DNA of 64,000 nucleotides from Oceanimonas smirnovii ATCC BAA-899 (GTDB lineage: Bacteria > Pseudomonadota > Gammaproteobacteria > Enterobacterales > Aeromonadaceae), in contig NZ_KB908457.1 of NCBI RefSeq assembly GCF_000381965.1, positions 1 to 64,000 on the forward strand, given 5' to 3'. The notes beneath the pieces are model-generated. The model worked only from the letters and a program-made list of their open reading frames with translations. It did not search any database and was not told the DNA's origin. Position 1 is the first letter of the stretch. Every line of letters begins with the position of its first letter. Below, piece after piece: positions 17,962 to 25,749 of the stretch. The position numbers were made by a program, and so were the translations under genes.

Positions 17962-18006
17962 GCGGGGGTTAGGGATTTTAACCATTCCCTATTCCCCGCT
18001 CCCCGA
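17962..18006. repeat. C/G-rich imperfect inverted repeat between patatin and mltD
   Basis: AGCGGGGGTTAGGG faces ATTCCCTATTCCCCGCT across a short centre. It begins immediately after the mltD stop as read from the minus strand. The phrase ATTCCCTATTCCC returns at about 54793 and, in a related form, at 30160, so this is a member of a dispersed family. It may also act as a terminator for one of the convergent genes. Confidence 0.5.
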
Positions 18007-18009
18007 TTT

Positions 18010-19383
18010 TCACCCTGCGTTGGCGGCAACAATCAGCTTTTGGCCGGTGCGTAACATATGCTTGCTGCTCAGCTGGTTCCAGCGCAGCAGGTCGGCAATG
18101 CTGACGCTGAAGCGGCTGGCAATCACAGACAGCGAGTCACCGGCCTTAACCAGATAAGTGCTTTGCTCAGGCACTGCAGCCGGTGCCGGCGCGGCACTGG
18201 AAGGCACCAGCAAGGTCTGGCCAATGCGAATAGTGTTGCTCGTCAGGTTATTGGCCTGTTTAAGCGCGCTGATATGAGTGCCGTGACGACGGGCAATTAC
18301 TCCCAGGCTGTCTCCCCCTTTTACGCGGTAGCGGGCATAGCTCATACGCTCTTCGGCCGGCAAGTCGGCCATGGCCAGTTCAAACGTTTCTGCATGACGC
18401 ACCGGCACCAGGATTTCTGCTGCAATCAGCGGTGAAGTGGCCGTGTGCTTGTAAGCCGGATTCAGTGCTTTTATCTGAGCCCGGCTTACACCGGCAAGAT
18501 CTGCAGCCATGTGCAAATCTACCTGCCCTTCTACCGCCACGGCCGCAACCTGCGGACGATTGGGAATGGCAGGCACAACCATGCCATAGTGCCCGGGACG
18601 CTTGAGAATATCAGCCAGTGCCATCAGCTTGGGCACATAGTTCTGGGTTTCTTTGGGCAAAGACAAAGACCAGTAGTCAGTGGGCTTGCCCTGACGGCGG
18701 TTGGCACGAATGGCGCGCTGCACCCGGCCTTCGCCGGAGTTATAGGCAGCCAGAGCGTGCGTCCAGTTACCATCAAAGAATTTGTGCAGATACTCAAGGT
18801 AATCCAGTGCAGCCCGGGTAGATGCCATCACATCATAACGGCCGTCATACCAGCTGTCGTAGTGCAGGCCAAAGTTCTTGCCGGTGCTTTGCAACATCTG
18901 CCACAGACCGGCAGCATGACCGTGAGAATAGGCTTTGGGGTTAAAAGTGCTTTCCACCACCGGCAGCAGGGCCAGCTCCATTGGCATATTCCGTTTTTCT
19001 ATCTCTTCCTTGATGAGATAGAGAAACGGTCTGGCGCGTTCAGTGACGGAACTCATGTACTGTGTCTGCTTCAGATACCAGTTGCGCTGGGCTACCACTC
19101 TTGGGTGATCAGCCGGTATCTCAAGGGTCATGCCGTCGGCAAGATGCTGCCACAGATCCTGCTGCTCCAGCTTGCTCTCCGGGGCACTTGGCGTATCGTC
19201 CGAAGAATGCCGGCTGTAACGACCGGAGGCCTTGAGTGAAGCATGGTCTTTCGACTTGGGATAGAGCCGCTGACTGGTTTGCTCGGTGCTGTTATGGCCA
19301 TGTGTCTGGCGCGCCGAATCGGTGGATACCGCCTGGCAACCCGCCAGCAGCAAGGCACCGGATAAAAGGCAAAGTCTTATCAT
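18010..19383 (-). CDS. mltD: Membrane-bound lytic murein transglycosylase D
   Basis: An outer-membrane lipoprotein that cleaves peptidoglycan glycan strands to 1,6-anhydro-muropeptides. It has 457 residues. The lipobox LLLAGC puts the lipidated Cys at 16. The SLT domain (about 115-250) has the catalytic Glu in LLPVVESTFNPKAYS, followed by GLWQ. Two clear C-terminal LysM repeats start at YRVKGGDSLGVIARRHG and YLVKAGDSLSVIASRF, and a more diverged one precedes them. It begins the block mltD-gloB-yafS-rnhA-dnaQ that is shared with E. coli. Confidence 0.95.
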   Translation of the reverse strand: MIRLCLLSGALLLAGCQAVSTDSARQTHGHNSTEQTSQRLYPKSKDHASLKASGRYSRHSSDDTPSAPESKLEQQDLWQHLADGMTLEIPADHPRVVAQRNWYLKQTQYMSSVTERARPFLYLIKEEIEKRNMPMELALLPVVESTFNPKAYSHGHAAGLWQMLQSTGKNFGLHYDSWYDGRYDVMASTRAALDYLEYLHKFFDGNWTHALAAYNSGEGRVQRAIRANRRQGKPTDYWSLSLPKETQNYVPKLMALADILKRPGHYGMVVPAIPNRPQVAAVAVEGQVDLHMAADLAGVSRAQIKALNPAYKHTATSPLIAAEILVPVRHAETFELAMADLPAEERMSYARYRVKGGDSLGVIARRHGTHISALKQANNLTSNTIRIGQTLLVPSSAAPAPAAVPEQSTYLVKAGDSLSVIASRFSVSIADLLRWNQLSSKHMLRTGQKLIVAANAG

Positions 19384-19446
19384 CGTGTCTGCTTTCCAAA
19401 AAAACGGCGGCCAGTGTATGCTTTGTGAGCAGCTTAATCAAGTTCG

Positions 19447-20214
19447 TTAAAAATGGTCTTTCCAGCGTCTAAGTGCAGCGAATATCTCATGCTCTTCATT
19501 TAACTCCCTTAACGCCTGCATCTGGGCAGCGGCTCTTACTTCAGGCTGCGCTACCCGTAAAAACACATTCACGGCATTTTCACGTTCTATGCTGGATGGC
19601 AGCGTAGGCACGTCCTGTTGCCGGCATTTAGCCACTTCTTTCATATAACTGAGCAATGCCGTATTACCCGGCTCTACCGCATGACAGAATGCCAGATTGG
19701 ATTGAGTGTATTCGTGGGCACAATAGACCTGTGTGCTGCCGGGCAAGGCGGCCAGCCGGCTTAACGACCGGTACATCTGCTCTGGCGTTCCTTCAAACAA
19801 ACGGCCACAGCCCCCCGAAAACAATGTGTCTCCACAAAACAGCATATTGTTGCCGTAATAAGCAATATGCCCCAAAGTATGGCCGGGTACTTCCAGCACC
19901 TGCAGCTCAAGCTCCAGTGCCGGTAATGACACCCGGTCACCTTCTTTCAGCGCAATGGCATCAGGAACCGGCAGACGCTCGCCGGCAGGCGCATAAACGG
20001 CAACATCGGGATACTGTGCCAGCAGCTGTTTTACACCGCCGGTATGATCATGATGATGATGTGTAATTAATATGGCAGCAAGCGCCAGCTCACGCTCAGC
20101 CAGTGCCGTCAGCACATGCGTGGCATCACCGGGGTCCACCACAACCGCCTGCCAGCCATTGCCTATCAGCCAGATATAGTTATCGTTAAAGGCACGAAGG
20201 GAAATTGCATTCAT
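19447..20214 (-). CDS. gloB: Hydroxyacylglutathione hydrolase (glyoxalase II)
   Basis: Hydrolyses S-D-lactoylglutathione to D-lactate and glutathione, the second step of methylglyoxal detoxification. It is a 255-residue metallo-beta-lactamase fold with the dinuclear metal motif THHHHDHTGG (near 53) and later ligands in PGHTLGH, FCGDTLF and CAHEYT. I start at the ATG at 20214 (MNAISLRAFNDNYIW), with AAGGA about 10 bases upstream. Frames further up have no ribosome site. It is divergent from yafS with 51 bases between them. Confidence 0.96.
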   Translation of the reverse strand: MNAISLRAFNDNYIWLIGNGWQAVVVDPGDATHVLTALAERELALAAILITHHHHDHTGGVKQLLAQYPDVAVYAPAGERLPVPDAIALKEGDRVSLPALELELQVLEVPGHTLGHIAYYGNNMLFCGDTLFSGGCGRLFEGTPEQMYRSLSRLAALPGSTQVYCAHEYTQSNLAFCHAVEPGNTALLSYMKEVAKCRQQDVPTLPSSIERENAVNVFLRVAQPEVRAAAQMQALRELNEEHEIFAALRRWKDHF

Positions 20215-20265
20215 TGTTCTTGCATCCTTGGCATATTCAAACTGCCAAAGCTTACCAGAGGGATT

Positions 20266-20982
20266 ATGGATACAGCCAGCCACACAACACTATCTCCTCC
20301 GCTCACCTGGAGCAGTCTGCCCCGGGGGCGCTACATTGCCGCTCAGCTACAGCAGCGCCTGGATGACTGGGCTCCCGGCCTGTTCGGTTTCAGCCTGCTC
20401 AAGGTAGATGCACTCAGTGCGGCTTTGTCGCTGGAGCGCAGCCGGCTGCGCCAGGGCGTGGTGATGGCCCAGACCGAGCAGGAAAACATGGATTTGCTGG
20501 GCGACGCCACTGCCATGCCTTTTTCCCCGGGCAGCCTGGATGCCTGTCTGCTGGCCCATGTGCTGGAATACAGCGCTCATCCTCATGCCATTCTGCGGGA
20601 GGCAGAAACCGCCCTGAGAGATGACGGCTGGCTTATTTTATCGGGCTTTAATCCTTATGGCAGTGCCGGTCTGGCGCGCTGGCTGCCGGGGTGGCGTAAA
20701 AGACTGCCCCACTGGCACGCCATGGTGGCACCTGCCAGGGTAGAAGACTGGCTGAAACTGCTGGGGTTTGAAGTGATTAAGCGCGATTACATCGGCTTTA
20801 CCGGTTTTATGCCCTGGCTGGCCCACTGGCAGCGGCAGCGTTGTCCGCAGTTTTGCCCGTCTCCGGCAGCAGTCTATATTTTGCTGGCACGCAAACGTCG
20901 TTTTCCGCTTACGCCCATACAGGAACGCAGACGGGCTCCCGCGCCGGTAGCCCGCCCCGAGATGGCCCGTCAGCGCGAATAA
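20266..20982 (+). CDS. yafS: SAM-dependent methyltransferase (YafS-like)
   Basis: A 238-residue class I methyltransferase. The region [20 protein letters not shown] holds the acidic loop and motif of the SAM fold, followed by [17 protein letters not shown]. The usual glycine-rich motif I is poorly conserved. The methyl acceptor is unknown. It occupies the place of yafS between gloB and rnhA in E. coli, which supports the name. The ATG at 20266 has GAGGG 4 bases upstream. Its 3-prime end overlaps the convergent rnhA by 13 bases. Confidence 0.85.
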   Translation: MDTASHTTLSPPLTWSSLPRGRYIAAQLQQRLDDWAPGLFGFSLLKVDALSAALSLERSRLRQGVVMAQTEQENMDLLGDATAMPFSPGSLDACLLAHVLEYSAHPHAILREAETALRDDGWLILSGFNPYGSAGLARWLPGWRKRLPHWHAMVAPARVEDWLKLLGFEVIKRDYIGFTGFMPWLAHWQRQRCPQFCPSPAAVYILLARKRRFPLTPIQERRRAPAPVARPEMARQRE

Positions 20983-21434
20983 CCGGTATCCTCCCGGTGG
21001 CTGCTTTCCTTCATGGCTGCCTCCCGGGCCAGATCGTCGCACCGCTCGTTTTCCGGATGTCCGCTGTGACCTTTCACCCAATGCCATTCCACCTTGTGAC
21101 GCTGGCAGGCATCATCCAGCTGTTGCCAGAGATCGGCATTTTTTACCGGTGTTTTCGCCGAGGTCCGCCAGCTATTCCGCTTCCACCCCGAAATCCATTG
21201 AGTAATGCCCTGACGCACATACTGACTGTCGGTGGTCAGAGAGACCTCACAAGGGGAGCTGAGTGCATTGAGGCCTTCAATCGCGGCCAGCAGCTCCATG
21301 CGGTTATTCGTGGTCAGCCGAAAGCCGCCGCTCAGCTCTTTTCGGTGCTGCTTGTAGATAAGCACGGCACCATAGCCGCCCGGCCCCGGATTACCAAGGC
21401 AGGAGCCATCTGTATAGAGCTGAACCTGTTTCAT
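20970..21434 (-). CDS. rnhA: Ribonuclease HI
   Basis: Degrades the RNA strand of RNA-DNA hybrids. It is a 154-residue protein with the acidic active site visible in order: [16 protein letters not shown] (Asp), [10 protein letters not shown] (Glu), TTDSQYV (Asp) and the C-terminal Asp in NERCDDLA. The basic handle region WKRNSWRTS is present. I start at the ATG at 21434 ([11 protein letters not shown]). It is divergent from dnaQ, as in E. coli where the two promoters overlap. Confidence 0.97.
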   Translation of the reverse strand: MKQVQLYTDGSCLGNPGPGGYGAVLIYKQHRKELSGGFRLTTNNRMELLAAIEGLNALSSPCEVSLTTDSQYVRQGITQWISGWKRNSWRTSAKTPVKNADLWQQLDDACQRHKVEWHWVKGHSGHPENERCDDLAREAAMKESSHREDTGYSR

Positions 21435-21507
21435 ATCTTGCCTGTTACATGAATATACAAAGGCCGGCAGTCTGCCATAAACACAGGGGGTGAGCCAGCG
21501 CACACCC

Positions 21508-21536
21508 TTATCATATTGTGCTTCAGACGATATACT
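21508..21536 (+). promoter_or_regulatory. Predicted sigma-70 promoter of dnaQ
   Basis: TTATCA (21508-21513) and TATACT (21531-21536) are separated by 17 bases. Transcription would start near 21543, about 24 bases before the GTG of dnaQ, in the divergent rnhA-dnaQ region. Confidence 0.55.
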
Positions 21537-21566
21537 GACCGCTGCATTTTGCGGAGGATAAACACA

Positions 21567-22301
21567 GTGTTAACCGAATCTGGCTATCAGCGGCAGGTGG
21601 TGCTCGATACCGAAACCACAGGTATGAACATGGACTCGGGCCCTCATTATGTGGGGCACAGAGTGATCGAGATTGGCTGTGTCGAAGTGGTCAACCGGCG
21701 CTTAACCGGCCGGCACCTGCATATGTACCTCAGACCAGACCGAAAAGTAGATGAAGAAGCCATTCGGGTTCATGGCATTACTGATGATTTTCTCGCTGAC
21801 AAACCAGAATTTGCCAGCCAGGCTGATGAATTTATCGACTTTATCCGTGGGGCCGAAATGGTCGCCCACAACGCCCCCTTTGACGTTGGCTTTCTTGATT
21901 ATGAAATGGAGCTGCTGGGCAGGCCTGAACGCATGGCCCAGCTGTGTAAGGTCACCGATACGCTGGCCATGGCGCGCCAGCTTTATCCGGGCAAGCGCAA
22001 CAACCTGGACGTGCTTTGTGATCGCTATGGCATAGACAACAGTCACCGTACCCTGCACGGCGCTTTGCTGGATGCCGAGATCCTGGCAGATGTCTACCTG
22101 CTGATGACAGGTGGCCAGACCAAACTCAACCTGTACCAGGATGGCGGAGAACAAAGCAACAACGGCAGCGAGCTGCGGCGACTGGCCAGCAGCCGGCCTC
22201 CCCTGAAGATCATTCGCGCCCTGAATGCAGAGCTGGAAGCCCACGAACGCCGGCTCGATCTGATTGAAAAACAAGGCGGCTCCTGCCTGTGGCGTCCCTG
22301 A
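21567..22301 (+). CDS. dnaQ: DNA polymerase III epsilon subunit (3'-5' proofreading exonuclease)
   Basis: Proofreading subunit of the replicase that pairs with the alpha subunit (DnaE, encoded at 35528-39001). It has 244 residues. Exo I is [11 protein letters not shown], Exo II is [16 protein letters not shown], and Exo III-epsilon is [20 protein letters not shown]. The C-terminal 55 residues form the flexible tail and alpha-binding region. I use GTG at 21567 with GGAGGA 8 bases upstream. Its stop (TGATG) overlaps the next start. Confidence 0.96.
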   Translation: MLTESGYQRQVVLDTETTGMNMDSGPHYVGHRVIEIGCVEVVNRRLTGRHLHMYLRPDRKVDEEAIRVHGITDDFLADKPEFASQADEFIDFIRGAEMVAHNAPFDVGFLDYEMELLGRPERMAQLCKVTDTLAMARQLYPGKRNNLDVLCDRYGIDNSHRTLHGALLDAEILADVYLLMTGGQTKLNLYQDGGEQSNNGSELRRLASSRPPLKIIRALNAELEAHERRLDLIEKQGGSCLWRP

Positions 22302-23431
22302 TGCAACTAACCATGATCAAACAGATGCTGCTGACGGCCCTGGCGCTGCTGTCTTTTACCGCGTCAGGCAAAGAGCAACACGCACGCTGGCTTGACAACA
22401 CCTTCAGAATTGATCCTTCGGTCAAGGAAGTCACCCTGTTTATAGAGCGTGAAGCCCCTTCGGTGCCGGTAGTGCTGATTAAACCGGATGGCAGTAAGCT
22501 CTATTACCAGCGCCACCCTGATAACGTGAGCTGGGCCTCTACCGACAAGCGGGATGTCATTACCCTTTGGCAGCCACAGCCCGGCCCCTGGCAGGCCACC
22601 GGTAAAATAGCCGGCGAGCACGCTATTACTTTGCTCAGCGTGTTTCATCTGCAGCTGGATGCCCTGCCCAACCGTGTGTTTCAGAATGAAGTCATTCAGC
22701 TGAACGGTCAGCTTGCCTATAAAAATACCACCCTCGATGCCAATTATTATCTTGATGGCCTTTCACTGAAAGCACTGCTTTATGCCGAAAACCCGCAGAA
22801 CCAGGATGCCTTTTCCCGTGCGCCTGTTGAGCTTGGCACTTTCAAGGATAATGGCACCGGTGCCGACGCCATTCCCGGTGACGGCATCATGACTGCAGAA
22901 GTTATTTTTGATGCACTGCCGGGGGATTATCTGTTTCAGGCAGAAGTATCCAATGGTGTGCTGGCCCGCTACGTTCAGCATACACTGCTGCTTTATCCAC
23001 AGCCGGTACGGGCCCGTTTTACCACCCCCGATTCTGAACGTAACTGGCGTATTGAGCTGGAAACTGACAGTGACGTACTGGCTGACAGTCTGGTGGTGAC
23101 CGGCGAGCTTATCAACCCGCTGGAGCAGCCGGTGACTATTTCTGGCCAGGGCACCAGCATAGCGCTGCCTGCTGCCCGCCAGCCCGGCAACTATCGCTGG
23201 CAGGGAAAAGCGTATGTCACTACCATGGACGGCCGTGAAATTCAGATTAAATTAAAAGACCAGGTTGTGCGAGTGGTAGCCCCCCTGCCTGAGCCCTTTG
23301 CCGGCAGCGCCGCTCAGACGCCGCCCGCTCCGCTGTGGCAGCAGTGGTGGCTGTGGGCCGCCCTTGCCCTGGTAGTGATCTCAGCCGTTGCCGGATTGTG
23401 GTGGCGTAAACGCCGAAAACAGCCAAAGTGA
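22301..23431 (+). CDS. Conserved envelope protein of the TIGR03503 type, unknown function
   Basis: A 376-residue protein with a signal peptide (cleavage likely after FTASG) and a single C-terminal membrane helix (WLWAALALVVISAVAGLWW) followed by a basic tail. It is thus a periplasmic body anchored at the C-terminus. The body is beta-rich and contains DNGTGADAIPGDGIMTAEV, resembling a secreted Ig-like or calcium-binding loop. It looks like the TIGR03503 family found in Vibrio, Shewanella and Aeromonas, by recollection only. Its start overlaps the dnaQ stop, so the two are coupled. An ATG at 22313 is an alternative start. Confidence 0.75.
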   Translation: MQLTMIKQMLLTALALLSFTASGKEQHARWLDNTFRIDPSVKEVTLFIEREAPSVPVVLIKPDGSKLYYQRHPDNVSWASTDKRDVITLWQPQPGPWQATGKIAGEHAITLLSVFHLQLDALPNRVFQNEVIQLNGQLAYKNTTLDANYYLDGLSLKALLYAENPQNQDAFSRAPVELGTFKDNGTGADAIPGDGIMTAEVIFDALPGDYLFQAEVSNGVLARYVQHTLLLYPQPVRARFTTPDSERNWRIELETDSDVLADSLVVTGELINPLEQPVTISGQGTSIALPAARQPGNYRWQGKAYVTTMDGREIQIKLKDQVVRVVAPLPEPFAGSAAQTPPAPLWQQWWLWAALALVVISAVAGLWWRKRRKQPK

Positions 23432-23491
23432 TGTTTTTGGCGTCTTGAGTATAAAAAACAAGCGAACGATTCATAATTGGCATTTCAGGGC

Positions 23492-23520
23492 TTGACGCCC
23501 TTTCCGTTCAGCCATATAGT
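23492..23520 (+). promoter_or_regulatory. Strong sigma-70 promoter of tRNA-Asp
   Basis: TTGACG (23492-23497) and TATAGT (23515-23520) are 17 bases apart. The bases that follow are C-rich, which suits a stringently controlled stable-RNA promoter. The predicted start is about 24 bases before the tRNA. Confidence 0.75.
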
Positions 23521-23550
23521 TCAACCCGCTTGCAGCGAAAGCCAAGCACC

Positions 23551-23627
23551 GGAGCGGTAGTTCAGTTGGTTAGAATACCGGCCTGTCACGCCGGGGGTCG
23601 CGGGTTCGAGTCCCGTCCGCTCCGCCA
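23551..23627 (+). tRNA. tRNA-Asp (anticodon GTC)
   Basis: A 77-base cloverleaf with acceptor stem GGAGCGG paired to CCGCTCC, D-loop TTCAGTTGGTTAGAA, anticodon loop CTGTCAC (GTC), T-arm GGTTCGAGTCC and encoded CCA end. It is almost identical to E. coli tRNA-Asp. It sits just after the dnaQ region, where E. coli has aspV. Confidence 0.97.
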
Positions 23628-23633
23628 AATTTC

Positions 23634-23663
23634 AAAAGCCCAGCAGAGATGCTGGGCTTTTTT
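23634..23663 (+). terminator. Terminator of tRNA-Asp
   Basis: The stem AAAAGCCCAGCA (23634-23645) and TGCTGGGCTTTT (23650-23661) with loop GAGA leads into a run of T. Confidence 0.85.
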
Positions 23664-23688
23664 GTTATGGCCGCGGATAAACCAGAAC

Positions 23689-24507
23689 CTACAGAGTGCT
23701 GAAGCTGGCCTTAATGGGGGTATGGTCGGAGGCGTGGGTATTGATGCTTTGCGCTGTTATCAGCGTCAGCCCCCGGTAGAAGATGGCGTCCAGCGGATAG
23801 CCCCAGAAGCGGGTACGCAGATCGGGCGCGGGAACGGCCTCACTGAGCTGATGGGTAACAGCCCATTGGTTTAACTGCTGCTGGCGGCGCGCATTCCAGC
23901 GGTTAAAGTCGCCGGCCACAATCAGCGGACCGCTGTGCCCGGCAATGGCCCGGCTGATCATGTCCAGCTGGGCCTGATAGGTGCGCCCGCGCAGAGAGAA
24001 GTTGACCGCGTGCAGATTAACCACCAGCAGTTGCTCTTTGGCTCCTGCCAGTGAATAGCGGCTGAACAGCAAGGATTTGGGAATGCGGGTGGCGGGCTCC
24101 GTCATCCGCTCGGCACATACCTGAACCGCGGGCTGGCGGCTGGCGGTTAAGACGCCGTTGGGCAGCTGCTGCCACTCAAAGGCATCTGCCTGAAACCAGT
24201 GCAGCTGTTGCTGCTCCAGCCACTGATAAAAGTCATCCCGGCCGCTGGCCTCCTGCAGCAGCAGCACGTCTGTGTCTGCCATCCAGCGGGAAAGCTCCGG
24301 CTGCCAGTTGCGCTGCTGTTTATAAATATTCCAGCTGAGCAGAGAAAACTGCGCCGGCAGCGGCGCTATGGCCGGTAGTGAAGGGTAAAGGCAATGCTCG
24401 GCAGGCTGAAACTCATTACTCAGCAGTGTCTGCCGGGGCACTTCCAGGCAGCCGGCAAGGGCCAGCGCCCCTGCCAGCACCAGTCCCTTAACCAGCGTTA
24501 ACGACAC
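23689..24507 (-). CDS. Endonuclease/exonuclease/phosphatase-family lipoprotein
   Basis: A 272-residue member of the DNase I-like EEP superfamily with a lipoprotein signal (LALAGC, Cys at 20). EEP motifs in order are LSWNIYKQ, LLLQEASGRD, VNLHAVNF, VAGDFNRWN and SDHTPIKASF, so the catalytic His/Asp/Glu set looks complete. The substrate (nucleic acid, phosphoinositide or other) is not evident, but the export signal argues against a role in DNA repair. The GTG at 24507 lies inside the end of yciA (20-base overlap). A GTG further in, directly before the hydrophobic core, would remove the overlap. Confidence 0.82.
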   Translation of the reverse strand: MSLTLVKGLVLAGALALAGCLEVPRQTLLSNEFQPAEHCLYPSLPAIAPLPAQFSLLSWNIYKQQRNWQPELSRWMADTDVLLLQEASGRDDFYQWLEQQQLHWFQADAFEWQQLPNGVLTASRQPAVQVCAERMTEPATRIPKSLLFSRYSLAGAKEQLLVVNLHAVNFSLRGRTYQAQLDMISRAIAGHSGPLIVAGDFNRWNARRQQQLNQWAVTHQLSEAVPAPDLRTRFWGYPLDAIFYRGLTLITAQSINTHASDHTPIKASFSTL

Positions 24508-24883
24508 GGGGGCGTCCGTTTTCGTCTATGGCCACATATACAAACTCGGCACCGGCCACCGAATAGCGGGGGCCGCTTTCCGGCGTGAGCACGGGCTTGA
24601 CCCAGACTTCGACCTTGATGGTAATGGACGTGCGCCCTACTTTTACCAGCTCGCCATAGCAGCAGATCACATCTCCCACCTGCACCGGGCGGGCAAACAC
24701 CATTTTATCTACCGCTACCGTGCATACCCGGCCACGGGCAATTTCGTTGGCCAGCAGGCTGCCACCCAAATCCATTTGAGACATGATCCAGCCGCCAAAG
24801 ATATCGCCGTTGGCATTGGTGTCGGCGGGCATGGCCATGGTGCGCAACAACAAATCGCCTCTGGGGTTGATGGATTCGCTCAT
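24488..24883 (-). CDS. yciA: Acyl-CoA thioesterase YciA
   Basis: A 131-residue hotdog-fold thioesterase that hydrolyses short- to medium-chain acyl-CoAs. It is close to E. coli YciA from the N-terminal block RTMAMPADTNANGDIFGGWI (active-site Asn/Asp region) through VDKMVFARPVQVGDVICCYG. It is followed by the EEP lipoprotein gene with overlap, and preceded by the epimerase gene at 62 bases. All lie on the minus strand and may be one transcript from slt onward. Confidence 0.94.
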   Translation of the reverse strand: MSESINPRGDLLLRTMAMPADTNANGDIFGGWIMSQMDLGGSLLANEIARGRVCTVAVDKMVFARPVQVGDVICCYGELVKVGRTSITIKVEVWVKPVLTPESGPRYSVAGAEFVYVAIDENGRPRVVNAG

Positions 24884-24945
24884 TCAGTATTCTCTTATGT
24901 CCGGTTGAAAACGGGGATCATAATCCTTGCCGCACGGCCTCGCAA

Positions 24946-25749
24946 TCAGCGCCGCGCCTGCAGCCATTCAAACCAGTCGGTCACGCTGTAATCCATGCCC
25001 AGCAAGCCGCAGATGGCACTGCCGTCTATGGTCTTGCCGGCACCGCCACCGCTGAATATGGGCGGTGGCAGCTGCTGCAAACGAGCCGCTTCGCGGTAAA
25101 AGGCCTCGCGGCTGGGATGATGCGGCGCACTCAGGTTCAGCACGGCCGGCCAGTCATTACGCGCCAGCAGGGCCGGAATAAACCGTAACAAGTCTTCCTG
25201 CGCCACCAGATTGACCGGCTCGTCGCCGCCGTCAAACTCCCTGCCCGCCAAAAAGCGCCCGGGCTCGCGGTTGCCGCCCACCAGGCCGGACAGCCGCAAA
25301 ATAAGCACCTGCCCGGCCCCACAGGCCTGCACCGCTTGCTCGGCGGCCAGCATGCGCTCTCCTCTGGGGCCGTCGGGGCTGGCGTCATGTTCGGTTTTTA
25401 TGCCGGTGCCGCCATATACAGAGGTGGCACTGGTAAAGATCACGCGCTGAGTGCCGGCAGCCACGGCGGCCTGAGCCAGCTGGCCCAGCCGGCTGGCATA
25501 GTTATCCAGTTTGCCAGGCGGTATACACAGCAACAGAGTGTGCGCCCTGAGCGCGTCGGGCCACTGCGCCGGCAGCGGCTGGTTAAACTCCATGGTAATG
25601 GCATGCAGACCTTGCTGCTGCAGCCGCTCTGCCTTGGACTCATCCCGGCAGGTGCCACTCACCAGCCAGCCCTGTTGCTGCAATGTGAGCCCAAGAGGCT
25701 CTCCCAGCCAGCCCAGCCCGAGTATGGCAATGCTGCGTTCAGTAAACAT
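24946..25749 (-). CDS. NAD(P)-binding epimerase-like protein (YeeZ type)
   Basis: A 267-residue Rossmann protein. The dinucleotide motif ILGLGWLGEPLG lies at 8-19, FTSATSVYGGT is the SDR Ser/Tyr region, and a later LRLSGLVGGNREPG segment matches extended-SDR epimerases. E. coli YeeZ and yeast YLR-type relatives are of unknown substrate, so no pathway is assigned. The start overlaps the end of slt by 11 bases, indicating coupled translation. Confidence 0.82.
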   Translation of the reverse strand: MFTERSIAILGLGWLGEPLGLTLQQQGWLVSGTCRDESKAERLQQQGLHAITMEFNQPLPAQWPDALRAHTLLLCIPPGKLDNYASRLGQLAQAAVAAGTQRVIFTSATSVYGGTGIKTEHDASPDGPRGERMLAAEQAVQACGAGQVLILRLSGLVGGNREPGRFLAGREFDGGDEPVNLVAQEDLLRFIPALLARNDWPAVLNLSAPHHPSREAFYREAARLQQLPPPIFSGGGAGKTIDGSAICGLLGMDYSVTDWFEWLQARR

